A stretch of DNA of 64,000 nucleotides from a virus. The first letter of the stretch is position 1. Each line of letters begins with the position of its first letter. Positions 34,752 to 42,084 of the stretch are shown piece by piece. A model generated the notes under the pieces. That model saw nothing but the letters and a program-made list of their open reading frames with translations, was not told where the DNA came from and searched no databases. The stretch covers positions 1 through 64,000 of IMG/VR virus record IMGVR_UViG_3300033146_001182, one strand, 5' to 3'. The translations under genes and the position numbers were made by a program.

Positions 34752-34781
34752 ATCTCATTTCTCCTAATTTATTATTGAGAT

Positions 34782-34810
34782 AGAATACCAGATATTATAT
34801 CAAATGTCAA
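34782..34810 (-). promoter_or_regulatory. Sigma70-type promoter for the helicase operon
   Basis: TTGACA, 17 bases, TATTCT on the minus strand, divergent from the plus-strand promoter at 34823-34851. Confidence 0.75.
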
Positions 34811-34822
34811 TATGGGTGAATG

Positions 34823-34851
34823 TTTACATATAAGGTATTTTGTGATAATAT
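34823..34851 (+). promoter_or_regulatory. GTTTACAT-type promoter for uvsY-uvsW operon
   Basis: TTTACA, 17 bases, TAATAT on the plus strand. The -10 ends only seven bases before the ATG at 34859. Confidence 0.75.
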
Positions 34852-34858
34852 TTCTGTT

Positions 34859-35116
34859 ATGAATAATAAACAAAAATTAAAACAATTATTTGATGAATAT
34901 TGTAAAACTAATAATCCTAAAACTCTTGATATGATTAAGATTTTATGTGATATACCTTTATCTATCAAGATTCCTATTAAAATTGTAATGGAAACAGCAG
35001 TAAGAAAAATGAATACAGATGAAATGGACATACCAGAAGATCGTATAGAAAAAAATGATATTGAAGATATTAAAGATATTCTTGGTATTGATTTAAAGGA
35101 TTTATTCAAAATATGA
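34859..35116 (+). CDS. Hypothetical protein upstream of uvsY, possibly leaderless
   Basis: 85 residues (MNNKQKLKQLFDEYCKTNNP...), helical and charged, with an acidic C-terminal half. No ribosome-binding site is seen and the ATG is at the predicted transcription start. It overlaps uvsY by four bases. Confidence 0.6.
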   Translation: MNNKQKLKQLFDEYCKTNNPKTLDMIKILCDIPLSIKIPIKIVMETAVRKMNTDEMDIPEDRIEKNDIEDIKDILGIDLKDLFKI

Positions 35117-35604
35117 GTGACGAAAAAGATTATTCGGAATTATTAAGAGGTTATAATACAGAAACAAAATCAGTCATTGAAAAAATTAGAGATGAATTGA
35201 ATGAAGATGTATTATTTGGAAAATTAGAAGAACAATATAATGTTTATGATATTTTGATGTTCAATGAATTCACTATAAAAGAACGGTTAGAACGAAATGC
35301 CTTTCATTATAAAGATTTTCGACTAAAATATCTACAAGAAATGGCTAAATACGAACAGGTAAAAGAACATCTTGAAAAGAAAATTGGTGAAAAATATCAA
35401 ATACTTAAAGAAGGTTCTGTTAAATTAACAAAAACTGAAATTGAGAAATATTATTTACCAAAAGATGAAGAATTACTTAAATTAAAGTCATTGGTCAGAA
35501 AACAAGAAATCAGAGCAAATTACTTTCAAGCTGTTTGTGATGCCTTTGATAAACAAGGATGGGCAATGAAAAACTTTATAGAAAATCAAAAAGGTGGTTT
35601 CTGA
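35113..35604 (+). CDS. uvsY: UvsY-like recombination mediator
   Basis: 163 residues. The C-terminal part (LLKLKSLVRKQEIRANYFQA, then GWAMKNFIENQKGG) matches the T4 UvsY tail (LKVDTSLQYWGILLDFC..GFAIKHIQDMRAF) in pattern, and the N-terminal helical layout also fits. UvsY loads UvsX recombinase on gp32-coated single-stranded DNA. It lies directly upstream of uvsW. No uvsX is in the window. Confidence 0.75.
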   Translation: MSDEKDYSELLRGYNTETKSVIEKIRDELNEDVLFGKLEEQYNVYDILMFNEFTIKERLERNAFHYKDFRLKYLQEMAKYEQVKEHLEKKIGEKYQILKEGSVKLTKTEIEKYYLPKDEELLKLKSLVRKQEIRANYFQAVCDAFDKQGWAMKNFIENQKGGF

Positions 35605-35609
35605 TATAA

Positions 35610-37055
35610 ATGATTAACTTTGTATTACATGATTCTTTACATATTAAAATTGATACTGAAAATTGGGATTACTATAGAGCAGTAAAAGATTACTTTAGTT
35701 ATTATAAACCTAATTATAAGTTTATGCCAAGATATAAAGCAGGTCTATGGGATGGTAAAATATCATTGTTTAATGGTTATAATCAAACTATTCCATATGG
35801 ATTGATGTTAGACTTATTGAAATATCATAAAAAAGAATGGTCAGATGTTCCATATTCTTTATCTGATGAAGTAAAACAACTATTTAATGGGATACCACCT
35901 GTATATAAAAAAGATTTATTATTTGAACCATATGATTATCAAGATGATTGTATTTCTGCTTGTCTAAAAACATCAAAAGGTATCATTAGGTCTGCAACAG
36001 CATCAGGTAAAAGTATTATGATCTCATATGTATTAAGAACATTATGGGAATCAGGTCAAATTGAAAATGCTATTATTATTGTGCCTTCAATTGGATTGGT
36101 TACTCAGTTTTATACAGATATGGAAGATTATGGTATTGATATGAAATTAATAGGTAGAGTTGGTGATGATTGGAGAGAATGGGAAAAACCAATTGTCATA
36201 TCAACATGGCAATCATTACAAAATGTTCCTGAACAAATGAATAGAATGGATGTTGTTGTGGTTGATGAAGTTCATGGTGCAAAAGCTGATGTTTTATCTG
36301 GATTATTACAACAAGCAACTAGAGCAAGATTTAGATATGGATTTACTGGAACAATGCCTAGTTCACCATTAGAACAAAATCAAATTAAATCTTATTTAGG
36401 TCCTGTATTGAGAGAATATGGTAGTGTAGAATTAGCTAAACTTGGTTATGTTGCAAAATGTATTATTAATATGGTTTATATTAATTATGATGAAAAACCT
36501 AAAGGTAATTATAATGAAGTTAAAGATCAATGTTTTAATAATATTTTTAGATTAGGTATTATTAAAAATATTATTCTTAAAACAGATGATAACATATTAT
36601 TATTAGTAGGAAAAGTAGAAGATGAAGGTGAAATGTTAAAAGAATTGTTGATTGATGATCCTTTGTTTGAAAAATATGAAATTGAATTTTTATCAGGTAA
36701 AGATGATGGAACTGAAAGAGAAAAATGGCGTAAATATATGGATACAAGTAATAATACTATTCTTATCGCTACTTATGGTATTTTTCAACAAGGTATTAAC
36801 ATTAAGTCTTTATCTAATTTAATACTTGCATCACCATTCAAAAGTAAAGTTAGAGTTTTACAATCCATTGGTAGAACATTAAGATTACATGCAGATAAAA
36901 AGAATGGTGCTGTTATATGGGATATTTGTGATAGAGTTAAATATCTTGATAAACATGCTGATACAAGAATGAAACATTATTCTATTGAAGGGTTTGAAGT
37001 AGTAGACCATGAATTAGTAGAAGGGAATATATACGAAAACACCCTATTTGACTAG
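35610..37055 (+). CDS. uvsW: UvsW-like DNA helicase
   Basis: 481 residues, superfamily 2. An N-terminal UvsW-type domain (YKFMPRYKAGLWDGKISLFN, 36-55) is followed by the Q motif region, Walker A SATASGKSI (128-136), DEVH (219-222), TGTMPS (motif III) and the C-terminal ATYGIFQQGIN...QSIGRTLR motif VI. UvsW remodels forks and Holliday junctions and unwinds R-loops, ending origin-dependent replication in T4. Confidence 0.9.
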   Translation: MINFVLHDSLHIKIDTENWDYYRAVKDYFSYYKPNYKFMPRYKAGLWDGKISLFNGYNQTIPYGLMLDLLKYHKKEWSDVPYSLSDEVKQLFNGIPPVYKKDLLFEPYDYQDDCISACLKTSKGIIRSATASGKSIMISYVLRTLWESGQIENAIIIVPSIGLVTQFYTDMEDYGIDMKLIGRVGDDWREWEKPIVISTWQSLQNVPEQMNRMDVVVVDEVHGAKADVLSGLLQQATRARFRYGFTGTMPSSPLEQNQIKSYLGPVLREYGSVELAKLGYVAKCIINMVYINYDEKPKGNYNEVKDQCFNNIFRLGIIKNIILKTDDNILLLVGKVEDEGEMLKELLIDDPLFEKYEIEFLSGKDDGTEREKWRKYMDTSNNTILIATYGIFQQGINIKSLSNLILASPFKSKVRVLQSIGRTLRLHADKKNGAVIWDICDRVKYLDKHADTRMKHYSIEGFEVVDHELVEGNIYENTLFD

Positions 37056-37062
37056 GGTGTTT
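37037..37062. terminator. Bidirectional intrinsic terminator
   Basis: Perfect 10-bp stem AAACACCCTA/TAGGGTGTTT with a six-base loop, overlapping the uvsW stop codon and separating it from the convergent minus-strand cluster. Confidence 0.85.
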
Positions 37063-37071
37063 AGTAATTCA

Positions 37072-37359
37072 TTAATTTTGACCAACATAAGGTCCTTTAT
37101 GTAATTTCAAATATTTTTCTCGTCCAATAGCATCAACAACTTCAGCATCTTTGGATGATCTTAATTGTTTCAAAACACCATTTGCAGTTTTCCTTGAAAC
37201 AACCGTACTTCTTGGTGTGTCAAATGGGGAATAAATCCACTCGTATTGATTTTTTTGTCCTTTTATTTTATGTAATACCTTTCCATCAGGTTGAACAAGT
37301 AACCATACATTAGCAGTAGATTCATTCAACATCACATCAATCCTTTCTAATATATCCAT
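37072..37359 (-). CDS. Capsid-targeted small protein candidate
   Basis: 95 residues starting MDILERIDVMLNESTANVW, with LNE then S as a prohead-protease-like site. The rest, VWLLVQPDGKVLHKIKGQK and YSPFDTPRSTVVSRKTANG, looks like a small beta-rich domain. Function unknown; last gene of the cluster. Confidence 0.6.
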   Translation of the reverse strand: MDILERIDVMLNESTANVWLLVQPDGKVLHKIKGQKNQYEWIYSPFDTPRSTVVSRKTANGVLKQLRSSKDAEVVDAIGREKYLKLHKGPYVGQN

Positions 37360-37563
37360 TTAATGTTTCCATCCTCCCGCATTTTTAGCAAATTGAGCCA
37401 TTTTTCTTACATGTGGATCATCACTATTAAGACCCTTTTGAATATCAGCATCAGTAATAGGTTCATCTTCATCTTTACCTAACCATTGATGAAATGCACC
37501 TTTTTTTAATTTTAATTTCATTTTTTCTAAAATATATTTTTCTACTACTTCATCAATACTCAT
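37360..37563 (-). CDS. Small protein related to capsid-targeted set
   Basis: 67 residues from ATG 37563, preceded by AAAGGATTG. It begins MSIDEVVEKYILEKM, close to the paralogous start MNIDEVVGKYISEG of the upstream gene. The C-terminus ITDADIQKGLNSDDPHVRKM is a motif often seen in small phage proteins. Function unknown. Confidence 0.6.
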   Translation of the reverse strand: MSIDEVVEKYILEKMKLKLKKGAFHQWLGKDEDEPITDADIQKGLNSDDPHVRKMAQFAKNAGGWKH

Positions 37564-37862
37564 AATTTCAATCCTTTTAGTGGTTTTACCCAACCTTCAC
37601 CACTCTTTTGATCTGAAAACCCTGTAAATTCTGTTTTTCCTGCTTCTGGAAAATAATTCGGATTGTTTGGCATTTCAACACTCGAATCTTTTTCAAGCCA
37701 ATGATACGCTCCTTCGGGTGTTTTCCCTAAATATTTCGCCCATTTTGGGGCATCTTTTAGAATTGGTTTGCCTACAGTAACCTTAACTTTTAATTTTCTA
37801 CCTAATTTGTTTAATATTGTACCCTCACTAATATATTTTCCTACTACTTCATCAATATTCAT
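37560..37862 (-). CDS. Capsid-targeted small protein candidate
   Basis: 100 residues from ATG 37862, after GAGGT. MNIDEVVGKYISEGT holds ISE followed by G. The body is basic with GKTPEGAYHWLEKDSS. Function unknown. Four-base overlap with the next gene. Confidence 0.6.
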   Translation of the reverse strand: MNIDEVVGKYISEGTILNKLGRKLKVKVTVGKPILKDAPKWAKYLGKTPEGAYHWLEKDSSVEMPNNPNYFPEAGKTEFTGFSDQKSGEGWVKPLKGLKL

Positions 37863-37870
37863 AGTATACC

Positions 37871-38185
37871 TCAACTAATATACATGTTCAATTCAAAACG
37901 ACCTTCATCACCATAAATCTGAACATGTAACATCTTTTTTTGTTCTTTGTTATTTTTATATAACTTCAAATCAAATTTATTAGTTTTTCCATTTGTCGGT
38001 TTCTTTGGACCTCGTCCAATTTCATCAAACATTTGTGAACCAATATTTTCTTTATCGGATTCATCATCTAATGTATATCCATTTTTCTTTACAAACTTCT
38101 CAATCTCTGATACAGCATCAGAATATGATTTGTGATAAATCTCATAATCTTTTTTACCTTCATTTAGATATTTTTCTAATTTCAT
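37871..38185 (-). CDS. Capsid-targeted small protein candidate
   Basis: 104 residues starting MKLEKYLNEGKKD, a very good capsid-targeting match (LNE then G). YEIYHKSYSDAVSEIEKFVK and the C-terminal LHVQIYGDEGRFELNMYIS recall a small protein family recurring in large phages. No catalytic motif. Confidence 0.65.
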   Translation of the reverse strand: MKLEKYLNEGKKDYEIYHKSYSDAVSEIEKFVKKNGYTLDDESDKENIGSQMFDEIGRGPKKPTNGKTNKFDLKLYKNNKEQKKMLHVQIYGDEGRFELNMYIS

Positions 38186-38194
38186 GATGATCTC

Positions 38195-38581
38195 CTAATA
38201 TTTATTCCTTAATAATTTCTTTTCCCAAGGTCCATATGTCTTGAATTCAGTAACTTTTCTACTCATTTCTTCATATGTATAACAGTATACATTTTTTTTA
38301 TCAATTTGTCCAATTTCATAATACATCTTTTTTGGAAGTTTAATTGGTATTGTTTCATCTATAACAATTTGATTATCCTCCACCCAAGCATGAGTATAAA
38401 CGATACCTTCTATATTTCCTTGTCCTGTTACCAATCCATGACACAATTTTAATCTTTTACTTTTGTGTGACATCATATAATTCAATGCAACTTGAAAACA
38501 ATCTCCACCTTGATTTGCATCAGGAATATCATCATGATAACCAAAGCCTTCAAATAATCTAAGAAATCTTGAATATCTCAT
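38195..38581 (-). CDS. Putative papain-like-fold protein with capsid-targeting N-terminus
   Basis: 128 residues. MRYSRFLRLFEG gives LFE then G as a possible cut. GDCFQVALNYMM (C28), THAWVED (H64) and VIDET (D75) are in the order Cys-His-Asp of papain/NlpC-type or transglutaminase-like enzymes. The substrate is unknown; a protease, deamidase or acyltransferase is possible. Confidence 0.5.
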   Translation of the reverse strand: MRYSRFLRLFEGFGYHDDIPDANQGGDCFQVALNYMMSHKSKRLKLCHGLVTGQGNIEGIVYTHAWVEDNQIVIDETIPIKLPKKMYYEIGQIDKKNVYCYTYEEMSRKVTEFKTYGPWEKKLLRNKY

Positions 38582-39282
38582 TACTTTTCCACCACAAAAG
38601 CTGTTTTCTTTCCATCTTTTTTCTTGGAAAACTCCATCCCCAAAGAATCAGCAATATCAATCAATGACAATGTGAGATCATCATTTGGTAAATATGTCAA
38701 GACAACCTCATCATCATAATTAGTTATATTAACATCAGCTTTAATACTTTTTAATTTTAACTGTTTATTTTTTGCCATCAATATTGACTTTGATAACATT
38801 TTACGATCATTTGATGATAATACTTCTTCATTGATGATTTCTGTATCTCCAATCCATGATGTAATTTTTTCAGTAATATCCATAGTTTCCTCTTTATCAT
38901 TACTTAATTTTTCTTCTTGATCAACTTCACCATCCTTAAAAGCGTCTTCTTTATCAGGGGATAATTCATGTCTTTTACCAGAAGTATGTTTCCATAATCT
39001 ATCACCTAAAATACTTTTAAGACTATCTAATGTATCTGAATATGAATCATCAGAACCCATACCTATAGAATGTTCAAATTCATCGTAATTCCAATTTTCA
39101 TCTTTATCAGCGGCAGGAACATACTTTATGGTTGAACCTGTCAATCTATTTGTTACCAATTCTGGAACATATTTATCACCAAATACTGTTGTTCCTGTTG
39201 GCAAATCATCATCGGAAGCAGGTCCTGTTGAACCATCATCTGGATATCCACCTGTTACAGTAGTCTCAAATATATTCTTCAT
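38581..39282 (-). CDS. Hypothetical protein in capsid-targeted cluster
   Basis: 233 residues. It begins MKNIFETTVTGGYPDDGSTG; IFE then T is a weaker cleavage-site match. The middle is acidic and disordered, the C-terminal 80 residues mixed alpha/beta. Unknown function; overlaps neighbours by one base. Confidence 0.55.
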   Translation of the reverse strand: MKNIFETTVTGGYPDDGSTGPASDDDLPTGTTVFGDKYVPELVTNRLTGSTIKYVPAADKDENWNYDEFEHSIGMGSDDSYSDTLDSLKSILGDRLWKHTSGKRHELSPDKEDAFKDGEVDQEEKLSNDKEETMDITEKITSWIGDTEIINEEVLSSNDRKMLSKSILMAKNKQLKLKSIKADVNITNYDDEVVLTYLPNDDLTLSLIDIADSLGMEFSKKKDGKKTAFVVEK

Positions 39283-40001
39283 TAATAACTATACCATCCT
39301 TTTACTTTTTGTTTGATATTTTCTTTACTAATATCATTTGTATTTTCAAGATACTTTCCATTATTATTTATAAGTTCTTGAATAATATCTTGCCCATATA
39401 AGTTTTTTATTGGAGCAGAAAAGAAAGTATTTGTTTTTGAATATAATTTAGATACAACTTTATCAGTTAATTCACCATCATTGTTGTTAACTTCTAAAAA
39501 CCAATCAAATTCACTTTTGTAATAAGGTTTTAATCTATTAATTTTTTCCCATGTTTCAACAATAAAATCAACAGGAACATGTCTACCAATTCGTTTTTCT
39601 CTTTCTTCAGCACGAGCAATTGCTGCATCTAAATCAGTATTTACCCATAACATACCAGTATCATAACCATATGCCTCTAATATACCTTGTCTTGATTTGA
39701 CATCACTTGTCTTTGACGATGTTCCATCAATCCATAAAGGTAATAAACTATTAATATATAATGTTAACTGATTGGCAGATATTCTTTTAATATCATCTTT
39801 GAAAAAATCCCATTGTCCTTTTGCACCTGCACCTAGAAACTCCACCCAAGTATCAGTGTTTACAACTCTTGGTTCAACACCACCACTTAATTTCTTTCTA
39901 ACAAATGACTTACCAGCACCTGGAGTTCCTGCTAAAAATATCGCTTTTAATATACCCTTATCGTTAATACTTTCTGTTAACATATAATTTTCAAATTTCA
40001 T
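39282..40001 (-). CDS. P-loop kinase-like protein with capsid-targeting N-terminus
   Basis: 239 residues from ATG 40001. MKFENYMLTES is a good capsid-targeting sequence. Walker A GTPGAGKS is at 25-32, followed by TDTWVEF and an ARAEEREKRIGRHVPVDFI lid-like region, like polynucleotide or zeta-toxin-type kinases. It probably phosphorylates a small substrate or nucleic-acid end; which one is unknown. Start chosen six bases after GGGG. Confidence 0.65.
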   Translation of the reverse strand: MKFENYMLTESINDKGILKAIFLAGTPGAGKSFVRKKLSGGVEPRVVNTDTWVEFLGAGAKGQWDFFKDDIKRISANQLTLYINSLLPLWIDGTSSKTSDVKSRQGILEAYGYDTGMLWVNTDLDAAIARAEEREKRIGRHVPVDFIVETWEKINRLKPYYKSEFDWFLEVNNNDGELTDKVVSKLYSKTNTFFSAPIKNLYGQDIIQELINNNGKYLENTNDISKENIKQKVKGWYSY

Positions 40002-40335
40002 CATGTTCCCCATTTAATTTGTTCGGATATCTTATATCACCCATTTGCCATCTTCCTAATGGTATGAACTTAATTATTCCTTCTGAATTTCTTATAAAAA
40101 TCCCCATTAGTGATATTTCTTCTATTACACCTTCAAATCCATCATATATTATTAATGTTCTTTTTGAAAATAAATCAGAAAACCTTAACCTTACATATAT
40201 TGCAATATTTTTAGTAATATTAACAATCATATTCATAATTATTAATAATATTATACCTTTAAGAAATATACTATATAATTCTGGAGCAATTTCATTTAAC
40301 AATTGCATTATTTGATCGGCTAATTGTGTTTCCAT
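39991..40335 (-). CDS. Membrane protein with MscS-like beta domain
   Basis: 114 residues. One long transmembrane segment (about 23-47) is followed by KRTLIIYDGFEGVIEEISLM and FIRNSEGIIKFIPLGRW, resembling the beta domain of small mechanosensitive channels (MscS). It is far shorter than a full channel. A role in the host inner membrane is inferred. Confidence 0.55.
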   Translation of the reverse strand: METQLADQIMQLLNEIAPELYSIFLKGIILLIIMNMIVNITKNIAIYVRLRFSDLFSKRTLIIYDGFEGVIEEISLMGIFIRNSEGIIKFIPLGRWQMGDIRYPNKLNGEHDEI

Positions 40336-40755
40336 TTAATCAATCTCAATAATTTTTATTTGTTTTCCTTCAACAACAACATGTTCTGTTCCTGTTTTTG
40401 GTATATGTTTACCTTTCGGCAAAAATGTTATTAATTTAATATTACCTTGTGGGTCAATTGTACTTACAAATCCTTGTTTAAGACTTCTTGACCAAAATAA
40501 AATCTCTTCACCAGTATGAACACCCAATTCAATAGCTTTTTCAATAGCTTCTTTGAATAATCTTTTCAAATCTTCAACCGATAATTTATTTCGTTGAATT
40601 ATTCTCTCCAACCCATGTGCAGTATTAATAATCCATTTATTTTTCCAAAAATATAAAAACTTACTACCCATACTTAATACATTATCAAGAACACCTTCTG
40701 ATATATGCTTCTGAGAAACCTTTTCAGTTAATATAAATTCAATAAATGATTTCAT
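40336..40755 (-). CDS. Hypothetical protein with capsid-targeting-like N-terminus
   Basis: 139 residues. MKSFIEFILTEK and, a few residues on, KHISEG (ISE then G) are two possible prohead-protease sites. The core HGLERIIQRNKLSVEDLKRL, EILFWSRSLKQGFV and FLPKGKH looks like a known phage domain of toxin-like or DUF4258-like type, not firmly identified. Confidence 0.6.
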   Translation of the reverse strand: MKSFIEFILTEKVSQKHISEGVLDNVLSMGSKFLYFWKNKWIINTAHGLERIIQRNKLSVEDLKRLFKEAIEKAIELGVHTGEEILFWSRSLKQGFVSTIDPQGNIKLITFLPKGKHIPKTGTEHVVVEGKQIKIIEID

Positions 40756-41048
40756 AAAATTAATCCTACATCACGTTTTGATAATTCAATCTTATACTTC
40801 TTTTTCATGAAATCTCGAAGTTCTTTTCGAATTTTATCAACTTCTTTCATGAATTTAATTTTTTGACCTGGAGCCATACCTTTTGAATGCTTATCATAAT
40901 AATTTTTAATCAACTTCGCACAAGATTTTGCTTGTTCTTTAGTTTTACAACTCTTTATAGATTTTTGAACTTTTTCTAAATCCTGTTCACGATTTTTATC
41001 TTCACCTTCGTTAATTTCAATATATTTTTCAACAATATCTTCAATCAT
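40752..41048 (-). CDS. Small helical capsid-targeted protein candidate
   Basis: 98 residues starting MIEDIVEKYIEINEGEDK (INE then G). The rest is Lys/Glu-rich helix with two Cys. Basic, packaged-type composition. Function unknown. Confidence 0.6.
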   Translation of the reverse strand: MIEDIVEKYIEINEGEDKNREQDLEKVQKSIKSCKTKEQAKSCAKLIKNYYDKHSKGMAPGQKIKFMKEVDKIRKELRDFMKKKYKIELSKRDVGLIL

Positions 41049-41350
41049 TTGTTCTTCTCCTCGTGACGTTTTGTTTGTTTTTCATAACATAAAATAGCAT
41101 CAGATAACCCATTATTATATGTTTTCATTTTTTGTGCATTACCTATCAATATATTTATGTTATATGCACTACCTAAATGACTGTTTGGGTCAAGTTCTAC
41201 ATAATTAGGTTTATTAGGAACAGTACAAGGATTATATACATATACTGTTTTTATGATCACCTTTGGTTCAGGTGGAATCGGTTTAGGACATCCACTAATT
41301 ATTAAAGATATCATTAAGACGATTAACAGCATCAATACTCTTTTCATCAT
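41045..41350 (-). CDS. Outer-membrane lipoprotein, Rz1-like o-spanin candidate
   Basis: 101 residues. The signal sequence MMKRVLMLLIVLMISLIISG ends in lipobox LIISGC, followed by a proline-rich PKPIPPEPK stretch typical of Rz1. The gene overlaps the upstream i-spanin-like gene by 56 bases in another frame, the classical arrangement. Together they would fuse inner and outer membranes at lysis. Confidence 0.7.
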   Translation of the reverse strand: MMKRVLMLLIVLMISLIISGCPKPIPPEPKVIIKTVYVYNPCTVPNKPNYVELDPNSHLGSAYNINILIGNAQKMKTYNNGLSDAILCYEKQTKRHEEKNK

Positions 41351-41720
41351 TCACCACCTTATTTGATGATGGAACTACAGGAGTTTCATCATCATTATTA
41401 TAACACACTTTATTATCATATAATTCTTGCCAATGTTCTACTTGTTTGTAAGCAGCTTCTAATTGTTCTTTTATTGCATTATTAGATTTCATCCATTCAT
41501 CTGCTTGATTGTTACATGTACTAATTGCATCTAATAAATCACTTTCATTACTCTTACAAGTATTGAAATTATTTTCCATTAGAACTATTGATGCTTTAAG
41601 TTTTTCTATTTTTGCATCTTGTATTTTATTATTAGTATATAATGTTCCACATATTAACACTAATACAATAATTGCTAATATTGCTGGTTTCTTTATAAAA
41701 TTTAATACCATCATCCACAT
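41295..41720 (-). CDS. Rz-like i-spanin candidate
   Basis: 141 residues. A single N-terminal transmembrane segment (PAILAIIVLVLICGTLY) is followed by a periplasmic coiled coil with several Cys and a C-terminal SIDAVNRLNDIFNN, resembling spanin ends. AGGAATATAAAAA precedes the ATG. It overlaps the lipoprotein gene. Confidence 0.7.
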   Translation of the reverse strand: MWMMVLNFIKKPAILAIIVLVLICGTLYTNNKIQDAKIEKLKASIVLMENNFNTCKSNESDLLDAISTCNNQADEWMKSNNAIKEQLEAAYKQVEHWQELYDNKVCYNNDDETPVVPSSNKVVNDEKSIDAVNRLNDIFNN

Positions 41721-41741
41721 TTTTTATATTCCTATGATTCT

Positions 41742-41981
41742 TTATTTTGGTTTGGTTGAATTGAATAATACAGTCTTTTTAAGGATATTATAAGTTGCTG
41801 TAATATACAACATTTGTGTATGTGCTGCTGTGATATCTGTAGTTGTGAATGCCCATTTCCACATAGCAAGTCCAAATGTCATCCAAAAAGCAACTCTACC
41901 AACAGACATATTTGTATATTCACCTTCTGGATTTCTTTCTGATATCAATGAAATAAAGAAGTTTGATTTTTTCTTTTCCAT
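41742..41981 (-). CDS. Small membrane protein, holin candidate
   Basis: 79 residues, two hydrophobic segments (VGRVAFWMTFGLAMWKWAF and AHTQMLYITATYNILKK) and a charged N-terminus. GGGGGAATT precedes the ATG and two late promoters lie just upstream. Its place directly before the spanin genes suggests a holin, but no lysin is adjacent, so this is inference. Confidence 0.5.
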   Translation of the reverse strand: MEKKKSNFFISLISERNPEGEYTNMSVGRVAFWMTFGLAMWKWAFTTTDITAAHTQMLYITATYNILKKTVLFNSTKPK

Positions 41982-41998
41982 AATTCCCCCAATACACT

Positions 41999-42021
41999 TA
42001 TTTATATTATAGGTATTTATA
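41999..42021 (-). promoter_or_regulatory. Two tandem T4-type late promoters
   Basis: TATAAATA at 42014-42021 and again at 41999-42006 on the minus strand, immediately after a terminator and before the membrane protein/spanin genes. Confidence 0.8.
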
Positions 42022-42024
42022 TAA

Positions 42025-42056
42025 AAAAATAGGGTGATACCCGAAAGGCATCACCC
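42025..42056 (-). terminator. Intrinsic terminator after the JAMM protease gene
   Basis: Minus-strand stem GGGTGAT-CC/GG-ATCACCC followed by a TATTTTTTT tract. It separates the ubiquitin-like module from the late lysis genes. Confidence 0.85.
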
Positions 42057-42084
42057 CAATTTCATAGGAGGAAATTAATTTTTA

